NCBI GenBank assembly: GCA_004194705.1
Contig: SADC01001307.1
Coordinates: 558,001 to 622,000, forward strand
Origin: Ditylenchus dipsaci
Taxonomy: Eukaryota > Nematoda > Chromadorea > Rhabditida > Anguinidae
Length of the DNA: 64,000 nt
Direction of reading: 5' to 3'
Shown: positions 35,701 through 46,122 of the stretch, one piece after another
How positions within the stretch are numbered: the stretch's first letter is position 1
Layout of the letters: every line of letters starts with the position of its first letter
Program-made: the position numbers and the translations under genes
Notes under the pieces: generated by a model
Told to the model about the DNA's origin: nothing
The model's database searches: none
The model's input: the letters and a program-made list of their open reading frames with translations, nothing else

Positions 35701-38700
35701 TTTTCAAAGCTTTTTTTAAATTCTGTTTTGACAGTCTGGTCGCAAATATCGCAAGGATTCCGATTTTGCTGATCGTTTTTCAATATTTGAATAATTTTAC
35801 TATTAAAAATACAAAACCTCTATATAACGGCCCTCTAAAAAAAAATTAGAGGGCCGTTATATAGAGGTTTTGTATTTTTTAATAGTAAAATTATTCAAAT
35901 ATTGAAAAACGATCGGCAAAATCGGAATCCTTGCGATATTTGCGACCAGACTGTCAAAACAGAATTTAAAAAAAGCTTTGAAAATCGAGCTAAAAAAAGT
36001 GTCGGACCCAAGGTGGGAACGAACTTTTAAGGGGGCCGTTATATAGAGGTTTGACTGTACCAGAGTTTATTTACGCAATATGCCCCAGTTAAGAAAACGA
36101 TGTTCAATGTCTGTCGTTTTCAATCTTTTGGGGGCATCCAAAATATACGCAGGAGATCTTTTAGCTCAGTTCTAGTGAGCACAGCGCTACAAAAAGCATC
36201 GGGGACTGGCCATCGGAAACTGTCTTCATCGGGAACTGGCCGTACTGCAGCTGGTCATTTTGAAATGGCTCGGTTATATTTCTTACATTACACACCTCTC
36301 CTATTTTATGAGAAAAAAATTACCATTAATAGCTCCCGAAGAGGAATTAGCATTTTTCTCTTCCAGCATTCTGTTGAGCAAATCAGCCATCATTTTCATG
36401 TCACTCGCCGGAAAGGCACTTTGCTGTGAAATGGCAGTCAGGGAAGACACATCCACTTTTTCCAACACGCATATTGAATTCTTTGGAGTCTGAATGGAAG
36501 AAGAGGATACACTCTTTTGTGGCTCAACATCATCTGGAACAGCAAAAATATAAGCAAATGTTGCTCAATAAAAGTGACTAGCCACCTTTTGCGCTGGTTC
36601 CTCCAACTGCCTGTCTTGTAGCAAAGTACGTTTGGAGAATAGACAGAGCTCTGGGTGAGCCTAATTCAGCAGCCAGCAGGTGAATACACATATCATCCCA
36701 GGCTATATTGGTGGTGGAAACATTCTTTAAAGCACTAACGAAAGTATCACTCCAGCGAATGTAGACTTGCCTAAACAACACATATCTATAAATAATCATG
36801 AGATGGCTAGAATTACGCAGAATTTTAATTTTTTGAAGTCTCTGTTAGAAAAAAAAAACTAAATTCTGACACCGGATTTCTGTTCAGCATGGTCAACTGC
36901 AGATTAATCCTCTTTAAATTTGAACTTAAATTTAATTTGCAAATTCTTTTCGAGACAACAAATATTGAAAAAAAAATTCAATATTTTAAGTTTGAGTTAA
37001 ATTCGAGTCTTAGATTGAAAAGGCACTATGGTATGCAATCTACCACTCATTTTCTTTTTTCATAATTATTGCTTCATCCAAAAAAACCAACCTGTAGACC
37101 TCGGCCTCCGCAGAAGTTATTGAACGAAAGCTGTTATCTTGTAAGTCAACAGCAATCCACTTCAAAAATCCGAACAAACACTGTTGAATGCCTATTTCAG
37201 AATTCTCCACCCATTTCTCAGCCAGTTCTTTAACAGAAGGTAAAGGCAACAACTCGCTGTTCAGGCAGTCCATGCTACTATTCAGACAATTTTTAGCAGT
37301 ACCATGGACAAACGCTTCGAGAGTGGAGATGGAGGTGCTTCTAGTGTTCTCGGAACGCCCATTAGACGAAGCAGCTGTAAAAGTAAAATATTGCAGTAAA
37401 GTGAAGTTGAGAAAAATTATAAACTCACGTCAGATTTATTCGTGTCGCCCTCTGTTTCAGCTATAGAAAATTGTGAGATGTCAAGATCTTCCACAAATCT
37501 GGTTGACCTTCGACAACGCACAGAATCGTCAGCGCAGAGAGGAGTGTCGTCTTTATCGTTGCCATTAATGTCTTGAGTGAACTGCCTCCTCAGCTTGCGA
37601 GAATTCTTTTCCGTTGATGATTGGAATTTTTTCCTTGACTTGTTTTTCTGAAGCGATGCTTGTGGAGGATCCTAAATTTCTTAGTTTACAGTTTGCATCA
37701 ATACTACCAGTTAAAAGGCGATATTACAGTAGTGCCGACATTTTTTAAATTAGAACTTTTCATGAATGTTGGTTTTTTTTTCAATTTGGGACACAAGTTT
37801 GAGTCTGTCCTAGCCTACGGCTAAGGCTTTGCCGAAATTAAATAGTTAAAAAAATGCAAAAAAGCTAAATAAAATTAAAAAAGCGTTAGTTCAAAAAATG
37901 TGCCAAAAGTGCGGAAACGCCCATATGTCGCAAAATTTCATTTTTTTCTACATATAATATGTTTGCAACATAAAATTCACCTTTGGGGAAAAATATGTTC
38001 GGAAATATTCTGTTTCATCAACAATTGAATCAAGCATATCATCTACCACTTCTTCTACGCATTTCAACAGATCCTGGGATAAAACAGCGTCGTCATCTTG
38101 AAGGCTTTTAGAAGGCTCATTGCTTGTCTGAAGTTTTTTAAATTATAAAATTTGGAATAAGAATGAAAAGTAAAATTGACTTCCAATTGTGGAGTTGTTT
38201 GTGCAACATCACTCATTTCATCATCAGCGGACATTAGTAAATTGAGCTCATCTTCCTTTCCTCCACGATAATGGATTGTTCTGAGATCTTAAACCCACAA
38301 AATAATAAAATTAATCGTATAACTGTCTACCAAAGAGAAAGTTTCTATGCGGTCAAAAGCATCACAAATCAATGAGCCCAGCTGCTCCATTCTAAATACA
38401 AAAAATAAATTCTGTAAAAAATTATTGCGGACTTTTACTTCATATCCATGTCCAGCCTTAGCCTTAGGGGAGCGTAGACTTCAACTTGAGTTAAAATCTC
38501 AACAAAAGGATTTAATCTGGCATCCTCTAAGTTGTTTGAGCTTTTTGACGTGAAATTAGCTATTTTGTCGCCAATCTAAATAAATAAATGACAACTTTTC
38601 TGGATAAGCCAAAATATTACCTGTTTGTCCACCTTTGCATCCAACACTTTTTCGAAGTTTTCACCCAAAAATTTATTGTCGCAAAACTCTTTCCAAATGG

Positions 38701-40839
38701 CAGCACTCTGAGAATATGAAAGCGAATGTAGTGAGCGAGACGGTGGTCCTTACATTGAGCAAATATTTTCTTTAGATAAATAAAGCACTCTGAAATAATT
38801 GACCATGGGCATACCGACTCATGATAACACGATAAATGTACCATGAAAGTTCTGTTGCAAAAAATGAAGGAGTAGGAGAGATTCCCAGGCTCGGAAATCA
38901 TCTTTATTGCACTGTTTGAAGCAGAATTCAGCTGTTGACCAGTCACTGAGTTTGGCTGCTGCTTTTCCGCATTCGTACCATAGCTCTGAAAGCTCGGGGC
39001 GAACAGATAAGGCCTAAAATTAGTACAATATTCAAAGTCAACTAGTGCTGCTCAGTGGATAGCAGTTTGTAAGTAGAAAAAATATACTACCTGCATATAA
39101 AAAGGCACAGGATTCTCCACCAATTCAGCAATCGCCACGTTGGTTGAAAAGAAGATTTTGGCTAGGTTGGACGCTCTTTGATTGCTAGTTTTAGTTCTGG
39201 CTGAGGTCCAATCGAAGTGTGTCCACTCGTCTACTTGAAATTCTTTACTGACAATGGGATCGGCAAGTATATTGAGCAATATGCGCATGGATTTGTCTCT
39301 CTTGTTAGCTCTGAGAGCCGCAAGAGCCTCTTTGAAGTGTTCATCAATTACTGCTTCCTAAAATCGATTCAGAGTAAGATATTTGCACTATATCACTCCA
39401 GTGAGTAGACGTCTGGTGATTTTTAGGACATTTATATATTCGCGCCTCTTTTAGTTTTCCTTTTTTGCTGTTTGCTGTGCATTTGAACACACCCTAATAT
39501 ACGCTGGCCTCAAGCTTCGCCTGTGTTAAAAAAGTAAAAAAATGATGAAAAAAGACAAAAACAGAACGATAAAATTGGCACGAATTTGAAAAAGGGCCTT
39601 AAAAACTGCCAAACGCCCCTATGCCTATCACTCTATTACACAAAATAAAGCTCTAGTGGTCTGCACCGAGCTGGTTTTTAGCTATATGCTCAAGTTTACA
39701 GAACATTTGTTAACTGTGACTTCTCTAACTGAGATATATAAATACCATGATAATAATACGTTTTTGAAAAATCTCTAACGATAGCGATTAAAAACCAATC
39801 CTCAATAACAAATAAGGTTTTTTCGTATAATTTCCAAAGTTTTCAAATTGCGGTCGTATGTTGTATTGTGGGTATCTAAATATCAACTAACCTGTGCTTC
39901 AGCAGATTCTTGCCTTTGATCGTCATCTCCTAATTCACTCCACGAATCGGACACGTAACTTCTGGATGAGCTTTCTTCCGACTCAACCCCTTCATTGTAT
40001 TTTATGAAACGGGCTCCCTAGAAAAGCGAAAAATTTCAATACATAAGCCACAGGCAAACCTACTTTTCCTGACTCATCTTGATGAACACGAGTAGATGTG
40101 TCTGGTTTGCTGGTTGATGGCTCATCAGGGTCTGGTGTTGTTTGTTTGCTGGACTGTCCATCATCAATAAGGTCGTCAATGCTATCGCTGCTTCCAGTGC
40201 TTTCATCATCATCCTCCTCGTCCATCTCTTCTATTGCTATACAAACCTGGGGTTCTGTTTGGTCGTCAGCAGCTGGTTTGGTTGAGGTAGATGCAGCCAC
40301 TTGACTGCTGACATCTTCCATTTTAATGTCATCCTCTTCTTCAGTATCCTCTTCTTCAGCTGAACGAGAAAATTTAAAATATACTAGGACGTGTCCAGAA
40401 ATTCCGGGGTTTTTAAATGGTCATAACTTTTTTATAGAGTGTTTATTGAAATTCTGTTGTTCTTGCCGACAATATTTTTTGGCATGTATTGACAAAAAAA
40501 CATTATTTTTGCCCGGTACCCCTGTGGTTTAGGTCTTGCTCATTCATGAGACATCCACAGACCAGGACTCAAACCACAGGGAGTACCAATAAAAAATTTC
40601 TTTTTTAACACCATGCACTAAAAATATTGTCGGAAAGAAAATATCGATTGGCGAAAACAGAATTTCAAAAACGCTCTAGAATAAAAGTCATAACATTTCA
40701 AAACCAGGGAATTTCTTGACACACCTTGCATTTTTAAATTTCTTAAAAAAAAGAATTAACCAGTAAAATCAGTGTCATCCCCAGATTCCTGCGTCAGATC
40801 GATTTCAACCAGATGGCGAGAACTGGACTGTACATCCAT
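23717..40839 (-). CDS. CABIN1: CABIN1 (calcineurin-binding protein cabin-1) homologue, about 30 exons
   Basis: CABIN1/Hir3 is a TPR-repeat subunit of the HIRA H3.3-deposition complex. Start MDVQSSSRHLVEIDLTQESG at 40839. Well-phased exons: 40839-40761, 40359-40064 (acidic), 40017-39892, 39357-39091, 39013-38842, 38789-38754, 38707-38621, 38575-38439, 38391-38331, 38127-37981, 37671-37429. More lie near 37374-37080, 36780-36590, 36535-36330, 35061-34665, 34616-34484, 33236-32883, 32838-32685, 30120-29850, 29785-29510, 29452-29400, 29310-29080, 29005-28930, 28602-28520, 28463-28100, 24990-24729, 24679-24558 and 23938-23717. Residues matching the human order, from memory: ELWYECGKAAAKLSDWSTAE (TPR), RYQWLIAQLKPEE, YMYARNLANEYIMVGSF, EVPWLSTYFLAKIAEKLGE (human EEWLIHYMLGKVAEK), PHYKACYRMAKLAFVKGDYK and EISRADIERSGSYAYHIHK (human VDEIDRPGSFASHMNR). 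Frameshifts near 30055 and 24828 each look like one missing base. Introns are packed with transposons. Family identity is secure; some boundaries are approximate. Confidence 0.9.
25483..28017. mobile_element. 2.5 kb foldback element with GCGGCAAATC end arrays and a piggyBac-type Zn-ribbon relic
   Basis: An almost complete palindrome in a CABIN1 intron. Ends read GGGCAGGAGTAAGATGCGGC and its reverse complement GCCGCATCTTACTCCTGCCC. Behind each end is an array of about ten CAAATTGCGGCAAAT-type units (25500-25655; 27830-28005). The arms then match from ACTAGAACGGTCGAGCG (25952) to CGCTCGACCGTTCTAGTGTT (27782). The centre near 26820-26930 is single-copy. The flanks carry the same GTCGCGA (extendable to GTCGCGAGG if boundaries are asymmetric): 25474 on the left, 28018 on the right. 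This is a likely 7-9 bp target-site duplication, in the range of Mutator/foldback or hAT elements. Confidence 0.85.
26897..27172 (+). pseudogene. Cys-rich zinc-ribbon fragment, piggyBac transposase C-terminus-like
   Basis: An ATG-initiated frame inside the foldback element. It encodes KEHCYICRSTIRGSKIISCG, then SCQKPICEKHAVTKTICIS-C: spacing CxxC...CxxCxxPxCxxH...CxxC. That pattern is typical of the cysteine-rich C-terminal domain of piggyBac-type transposases. The opposite arm encodes a related second half on the minus strand (26707-26471: GRCYACDKRCQKECSNA then CDHCNKCSGC). Neither arm has the catalytic DDD domain. Most likely a captured transposase end, not functional. Confidence 0.5.
30850..31282. 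repeat. Tigger-like foldback MITE, ACAGTCAAACCTCGATTTAG ends
   Basis: Left end TTACAGTCAAACCTCGATTT, right end AAATCGAGGTTTGACTGTA. The arms (about 210 bp each) are near-identical inverted copies with CCTAGGGTCCGACACTTTTT inside. In the middle the end motif recurs back to back (AAACCTCGATATAGTGGCAC and complement), so the element looks like two elements joined head to head. Confidence 0.85.
31445..32665. mobile_element. Foldback element with TTTTTATTGTCGCCGAAA arrays and a central hairpin
   Basis: Outer arms: AAAGGGAGGGTAAAAGCTGT at about 31450 against AACAGCTTTCACCCTCCCTT near 32640. Subterminal tandem arrays of CTTTTTATTGTCGCCGAA (31815-31965) recur in reverse complement at 32405-32540. 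The core is a separate hairpin (32095-32283) with GAAAAATCGATTGAGCGGAT and its complement. It lies in the intron between CABIN1 exons 32685 and 30120. A fragment of its outer arm is at about 1125-1250 in the P450 gene. Confidence 0.8.
33450..34388. repeat. About 0.94 kb imperfect palindrome
   Basis: AGGACAAAAATTAGATTTTT at 33451 pairs with the complement TCTTAATTTTTGTCCT at 34375. Inner matches include AAGCTGAGAGTCAGCCCTAC against AGAGCTGACTCTCAGCTTTC, and ATGTCTCATTGTTGATGTTG against its partner near 33953. It fills the intron between the CABIN1 exons ending at 34484 and starting at 33236. No coding content. Confidence 0.7.
35624..36060. repeat. Tigger-like foldback MITE, TACAGTCAAACCTCTATATA ends
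   Basis: Same architecture as 30850-31282 but with a different end (CTCTATATAACGCCCC). Left TACAGTCAAACCTCTATATA, right TATATAGAGGTTTGACTGTA, internal CCTTGGGTCCGACACTTTTT, and a central junction where GGGCCGTTATATAGAGG meets its complement. About 437 bp, in a CABIN1 intron. Confidence 0.85.
40386..40735. repeat. MITE in CABIN1 intron 1
   Basis: Left GGACGTGTCCAGAAATTCCG, right GGGAATTTCTTGACACACCT. The middle pair is CCCTGTGGTTTAGGTCTTGC against its partner near 40560-40580. About 345 bp, arms diverged. Confidence 0.6.
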
Positions 40840-41954
40840 TAGTGGTGTTATTTGGCTTCAAGTACCCGAGCAATATCTAAAAAAGCAATATAACTCATTC
40901 AATCATTCAAAAGTTCGAAAGGCCAGTCGAAAAGTAAATTTTTTATCTTAAAAAGAAGAGATATGCGGCCATAAATCAATAATTTCGAAATAATGGCAAA
41001 TTGAGTAAATTGAGAAAAATTTGACGACTAAATAAATATTTATAGGTGAACCAGCTAAAAGTATGTGTTTTTAAAAGTACTGTGAATCCACTTTAGCATT
41101 TTCGGATCGAAAAATAAGTTTTTCTTAATGATAAAAGCGTTGAGTTAAAACAATCAAATAGAAGTTAAAGATAAGATATACGAAAAGTTGCGAGGATAGT
41201 GATAAGATCCATTATCAGATGAAAACATTAATATATGTAGATGTATTTCGTATTACGAACCCCTGATTGCGAAGCTAGTATCTTGTATTATTATTCAGAT
41301 AAAAAATGATAACCCAAGAAATGAAATTCCTACTAATCTACCTAAAAATAACAAAGTGTTTTTAAACTCAGACTCTGAAATTACAGCGGTAAATTCTCTA
41401 AAACAGATTGAAAAGCTTCTCAGCGACAAAAAAAGTTATGACAAAACAAAAACTTATAAAAAAAGTTTAAAAAATCGCATCAAAGCTAAAAGCAAGAGTG
41501 ACTTTGCAAGTCGTACCTATTTTAAAAAAATTGAGCTGAAAACAAAAAGTTAATTAAGAAATTCAAATGTGGCGCTATTTTATACAGCTTTGGCGTAAAG
41601 CCAATTGGGGCGCAAGAACAACTTTTATGTGCTATGTGTTTGTAGCAGGATTCTTAAAACTTGTCAAAAACTTAACACTCCAAGGACGTTTTGTGACAAG
41701 TATATAATCTGATGCAGAAATAAATTCTGAAATTGGCCAAGTTGTTTTCGTAAAATTCCAAAATTAGGGCATTTGCTGACAGTGAAGCAGTGCTGAAAAT
41801 GGTTGCAAGCAATTGCTGGATGGTTTTCTGGACCTAAAAGTCAGTTAACTTACTAAAATGTACAGTAAAATAAATGGAGTGTGCACTCAGGGAGATTGGG
41901 ATCTTCTACCCTAGACGATGCATATCTAAATTTTTCTCATCCTTTAATGCATCC

Positions 41955-42352
41955 AGAGCAGTGTTTTCATAATCAAAGTCGAAGGCTAAATCGAAGCGAA
42001 GTCGAAATTGAAGTCGAAGAAATTTAAATTGAAGAAGGTCGAAGTCGAAATCGAAGAAATTTAAATCAAACTCGAAATCGAAGTCGAAGTTTAAATCGAA
42101 ATCATGGATTTGAGATAGAAATCACAGTCATTTACACCAGAAAACGAGTAAAAAGATTTTTTTGATCCTTTTACTATGGTTTTCATGTACAATACAGACT
42201 CAACTACCCTAACTGAAATTTCGACTTCGACTTCGATTTAAATTTCTTCGATTCCGACTTCGACCTTCTTCGACTTCGATTTCGACTTTGACTTCGACTT
42301 CGATTTAAATTTGTTCGACTTCGATTTGACTTCGATTATGAAAACAATGATC
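41955..42352. repeat. Foldback element with GAAGTCGAAATC arrays
   Basis: AGAGCAGTGTTTTCATAATC on the left pairs with GATTATGAAAACAATGATCC on the right. Between them are arrays of GAAGTCGAAATCGAAG (41975-42110) and the complementary CTTCGATTTCGACTTC arrays (42215-42330), with a unique spacer of about 100 bp. Same design as the elements at 18333 and 31445 with a different unit. Confidence 0.75.
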
Positions 42353-42837
42353 CAGAGTCATTTTCGAGTTATTGGGGTCGGTAACACTGTACTTGATCAC
42401 CACCTCTCCGCCCCCCCCCCACGGCTTACCACCTTTTGTCAGGAATTTTTTTGACAACCGATTGCATATTTGTGTTTCTCGACCTCAATTTATCCGGGAA
42501 ACAGTCAACAGATTCTATGAAAGAGAAGCACAATCTGATACTAATGCAATTAAATTTGCCACAGCTTCTTGAAGGAAGACAGAAAAAAGGAAAAAGGACG
42601 GTTGGTCACACATCATAGAGAATCTGATTCGTGGTTATTTGTTATTTATTTTTTTATGATTGTTATAAGAAATGTGCATGGCGAAATATATTGCATCGCA
42701 GTGGTCAATTTTCCTAAAGACAGCTACCTATGCAAATTTCTTCCAAATTTTTTATAAGATCACCTTAGGTCTGAGCGTTATAAGTCTCGGAAAATTTGAA
42801 TTTGCAAGAAAATTTCTTAATTTAGATACCGGTAGTT

Positions 42838-43069
42838 ACCGCATTTTATCTAATATAAGACTCCGCTTAACTTTGAGGGTCTGTATATCAGGGAAGAGTC
42901 AATGTTTCGGAAAATTGTTTATTATGTTTTCTTAACTACCAAGAGCTCTACCAATTCTGCATTTTAAAACTTTGGTTAAGCACCCAAAAATCTTAAAATC
43001 GACCTGAAAAATTTCCATTTTTTGGGTTAAAAATTTAAAAGCCACGGGGCTTGTATTGAAATACGGTAG
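42838..43069. repeat. MITE, CCGCATTTTATCTAATATAA family
   Basis: Left end TACCGCATTTTATCTAATAT and right end GTATTGAAATACGGTA. Interior GAGCTCTACCAATTCTGCAT and the hook GGGTTAAAAATTTAAAAG resemble the interior of the CCGTATTTCC elements at 5655 and 58109. Diverged and probably old. Confidence 0.5.
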
Positions 43070-43267
43070 TTTATTTCACAGGAATATTCAATGTAAAGTT
43101 TAAATGTGGCGCTTTTTGGTAGCTTTGGCATTCAGCCTATAGTTTCTCTACTGACACATCTGAGAATTCTGAATTTCCAACTCATTCATAGTTTTTCACC
43201 TGGCTTTTCTAGCAAAACGCTCATACATTTTTGCTATTTCTACCTGTTTTAAAAAGAACCAATAAGT

Positions 43268-43581
43268 TATTATTATAAAATTCAATTATGGTGGAGTTGA
43301 CGAGCAAGAAGGGGGATACCAGCATGGCTTTGAAAATACTGTCTTCATCATACCAGGAATTGTTGTGGTTCTCCTAGTAGGCAAGTTTTTTCGACAAAAA
43401 TTTTAGCTTAAAAATGACTAGGTGATATTTAAAAAAAATACATACAAAAAACTTTAAAGTTAATTTACGTGTATATATTTTTCTAGCATTCGTAGTCTAC
43501 AAACTGCGCAACTATCTTAACGAAAAGAAGCTAAAGGAGGAAAAACGACAGAAGAAGCGTGAATTAAAAAAGAAGTCCTAG
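43268..43581 (+). CDS. Small single-pass membrane protein with basic tail (5' end unresolved)
   Basis: Two exons join across a GC-AG intron: one ends at 43380 (donor GCAAGT at 43381), the second runs 43487-43581. The product has an acidic lead NYGGVDEQEGGYQHGFENT, one transmembrane helix FIIPGIVVVLLVAFVVYKL formed across the junction, and a highly charged tail NEKKLKEEKRQKKRELKKKS ending in a stop. No ATG is in frame in the first exon (stop at 43262), so an upstream exon with the start is missing. The layout fits small integral membrane proteins, but I do not recognise the family. The in-phase helix across the junction is the main evidence that it is real. Confidence 0.55.
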
Positions 43582-43707
43582 CTTGTTACACAGTGCGACT
43601 TACACTTCAAAGATATACGCTACATTTCTACCCCAAAACTGCTCTTTCCACAAAACGTCTTCTGCATAATTGTTTATTTACTTGATCCGACTGTTTGTTT
43701 AAAGGGC

Positions 43708-44890
43708 CGGTAAACTCCCAACTTGTGTGGACCGACTTGCGGTATCCCAACTTGCGGGAACCGACTTGCGGTAATCCCAACTTGCGGGGACCGTCTTGCG
43801 GTAATCCCAACATGCGGGGGCCGATTTGAGTTAATTTTAATCAAGATTACCAATAAAAAAACATCAATTTACCACCCATTCCAACCATTTCCACCTGAAC
43901 AGGTTGCTGAACTAGATAACTATCCCTGACTTCTATACGGTTCCTTTTTGGAATAAAAAATAAAAATACGAGAAAAATCGTAATAATTACCATGGTAATT
44001 ACTACCCAGTATATCACTCAGCGCCAATAAACAGGGACACGGACAATTCACCCCAGGCCAATTCACCCCCAGCCGATTCACCCCTGAGACAACTCAACCC
44101 CAGTCATTCACTCTTATTATTGTTTCTTGAATCTCGCATAAGCAGTACCTCTTCACTGAAATGGAATGCCAGGTTGCTCTGTAGATATGCTAGGTGGCTC
44201 GGTAGGTGTGCAAGGTGGCTGGAGAGGTATGCGAAAATACTCAAACCGTTAAGAGTCCTGGTGAGACCTTCTGGTCAGATGGATATCCACTTAGGTGGCC
44301 TGTATACCACCTGGATTGCTTGTCCTCAGTCAGGACGCCTGATAATCATAACCATAGCTGAGTACACCTACCTCGGTACTACCACTAGGGTGCTCCCACT
44401 CCTAAAATAGATAGATCCCACTCCTAAAATAGTAATATGGAATGCTTCAACAGAAGATGATCTTAAGGCGAATTTTTTTAAAAGGTATGCTTTTGGGTGG
44501 GTAGATATAATGTGAAGATGAAAGTGGATGAAGAGTGGGTAATGGTACCTAGATGGTGGTGCTCAGATGGCGGTACCCAGGTAGTGGTACCTGGGTGGTA
44601 AAACCTAAATGGTCGTAACCGGGTGGTAGTCCTATGGTAGACATCTGGACCACAGGACTGAAGACATCTGGAAACGAATAAGAAATGAAAATTTTAATCA
44701 GACCACATTATTTTGGGCGCTAACGACGGCATAAATGATGTCGAAACATTAAGTTAGTTGGAATTACTGCAAGTTGGCTCCCGCAAGTTGGGATTACCGC
44801 AAGTCGGTCCCCGCAAGTTGATATTACCGCAAGTCGGTCCCCGCAAGTTGGGGTTACCGCAAGTCGGCCCTCGCAAGTTGGGTGTCATCC
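43708..44890. mobile_element. Foldback element with AACTTGCGGGGACCGACTTG arrays
   Basis: Left array of about four 29-30 bp units (CCCAACTTGCGGGGACCG then ACTTGCGGTAAT) at 43717-43825. The right array at 44765-44880 is the reverse complement (GGGATTACCGCAAGTCGG then TCCCCGCAAGTTG). The 0.9 kb interior has ACAATTCACCCC units at 44030-44110 and GGTGGCTCGGTAGG-type degenerate repeats at 44165-44640, with no credible gene. Immediately outside on the right is a separate hairpin at 44895-45085. Confidence 0.8.
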
Positions 44891-44894
44891 AAAG

Positions 44895-45085
44895 GGCCAT
44901 GGTTTTTGCGTGCAGTGGCATGTGCAAAATTTGAATTGGCGGGGGACACTTCTCTTTCGTCTGGCACTATACTTTTTGGAGTGATGTCGAACGACTACAA
45001 AGAGTAAAGTTTGAGACAAAAGAGAAGTGTCCCCGCCAATTCAAATTATGCACATGCCACTGCGCGCAAAAACCATAGTCCTTCA
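44895..45085. repeat. Hairpin MITE GGGGACACTTCTCTTTTG
   Basis: GGGCCATGGTTTTTGCGTGC and GTGGCATGTGCAAAATTTGA on the left; ATGCACATGCCACTGCGCGC and AAAAACCATAGTCCTTC on the right. The inner pair is GGGGGACACTTCTCTTTCGT against ACAAAAGAGAAGTGTCCCCG. About 190 bp. Confidence 0.75.
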
Positions 45086-45509
45086 AATGGGCAAAGTATT
45101 CTTTCCAAATGTACTTATTTCACTTCTACTGGTTGTAAACTGTGTTTTGATCACTCTCTTCTGTTTTTGATATATTTCACGTGTTTAGCTGTAAAGACTT
45201 TTTTGCAAAAACTCTTTGGAAAATTTCAAAAAGAGGATTTTTGTAAAACTTCGCAAAATGACATTATTAGAGCAAGACGAACTACGACAATAATAAAATT
45301 TTGTCGTGGGCATACTAGCATTTCGGAAAAAATCTGCTCTACTAAGTGAAATTTTTCTCGGGCACTAAATATGATCGTGGGGACGAAATATGAACGTGGG
45401 TCCTGCGTCAAAATTTTTGTTTGACAGATAATATCGTTCTGCTTATTACTATTAACAACATTATCGAAATTAAAAAAAAACATCTTTACTACTTCATATA
45501 AAGCATGGC

Positions 45510-45655
45510 GATGAAATGATACACGTACAATTCATCTCCATGACAATCCATCTTCACGACTTGTATCTCCTTTTTGTGTCTCCTTATGAAAAAAACCTTA
45601 ATATTGCCCCGGAGATGAATTGTCATGGAGATGAATTGTCGCGTAGCCTGATAAA
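45510..45655. repeat. Short element with GACAATTCATCTCCAT units
   Basis: Left ACGTACAATTCATCTCCATG, right ATGGAGATGAATTGTCGCGT, each with two tandem units. It shares the GACAATTCA core and the ACGTGAC/GCGAC outer end with the elements at 6354 and 50652. About 140 bp. Confidence 0.65.
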
Positions 45656-46122
45656 ATTGTTTAAAAACGGTACATTTGTACAGCAAATTTTAAGCGACGA
45701 TTTTTCGCAAAATGTACAAAAATTTTGTACGGATTTTTTTACATTTTTTCTATTTTGCTTTGTAATTGAAAACTTTTTGTACGAATGTAACTTTTTTGTC
45801 CGATTTTTTCAGCATAATATGAAGCGGTACATTTTCTGAAACGTTCTACTGTTAGCCAAAAAGAAATTACTCATATATGTTTAAAATTGTTGCGAGTCAC
45901 TCTTTGTGACCTATTTATTATTGTTTGTACAGTTTTGAAAGGGTAATAAAAGCATTCATACACTTCAAATCTGTTTCACTTCTCAAAAATATCTGCTATC
46001 AACCAAAAGCAACCTGCAACCCAAAAATGAGTAAAGCGGTGGAAAAGGTGTTGTCATAGCAACTCACCCAATTTGTCATTCAAACCAGCTTGATTCGCTC
46101 ATTTTTGTTCTAATAGACAATA

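Noticed and set aside
4835..37430. Apparent non-canonical introns that would keep one extra G at the junction (membrane protein exon 1, CABIN1 exons ending 38331 and 37429)
   Set aside because: Each case is also solved by an inner GT donor four to seven bases downstream, and one missing base is equally possible. The pattern is too weak to claim unusual splicing.
41356..41553. Lys/Ser-rich plus-strand open frame ending KKIELKTKS
   Set aside because: Composition follows the A-rich DNA, there is no partner exon or recognised motif, and no promoter-side evidence. It could be an exon but I cannot support it.
42436..42618. Overlapping plus-strand frames containing HICVSRPQFIRETVNRFYE
   Set aside because: The frame looks protein-like for about 40 residues but hits stops with no suitable donor in frame, so I did not attach it to the small membrane protein at 43268.
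43717..44880. CRISPR-like array of 29-30 bp direct repeats
   Set aside because: The units are head-to-tail with no unique spacers, recur inverted at both ends of an element, and the genome is clearly an animal with introns and no cas genes.
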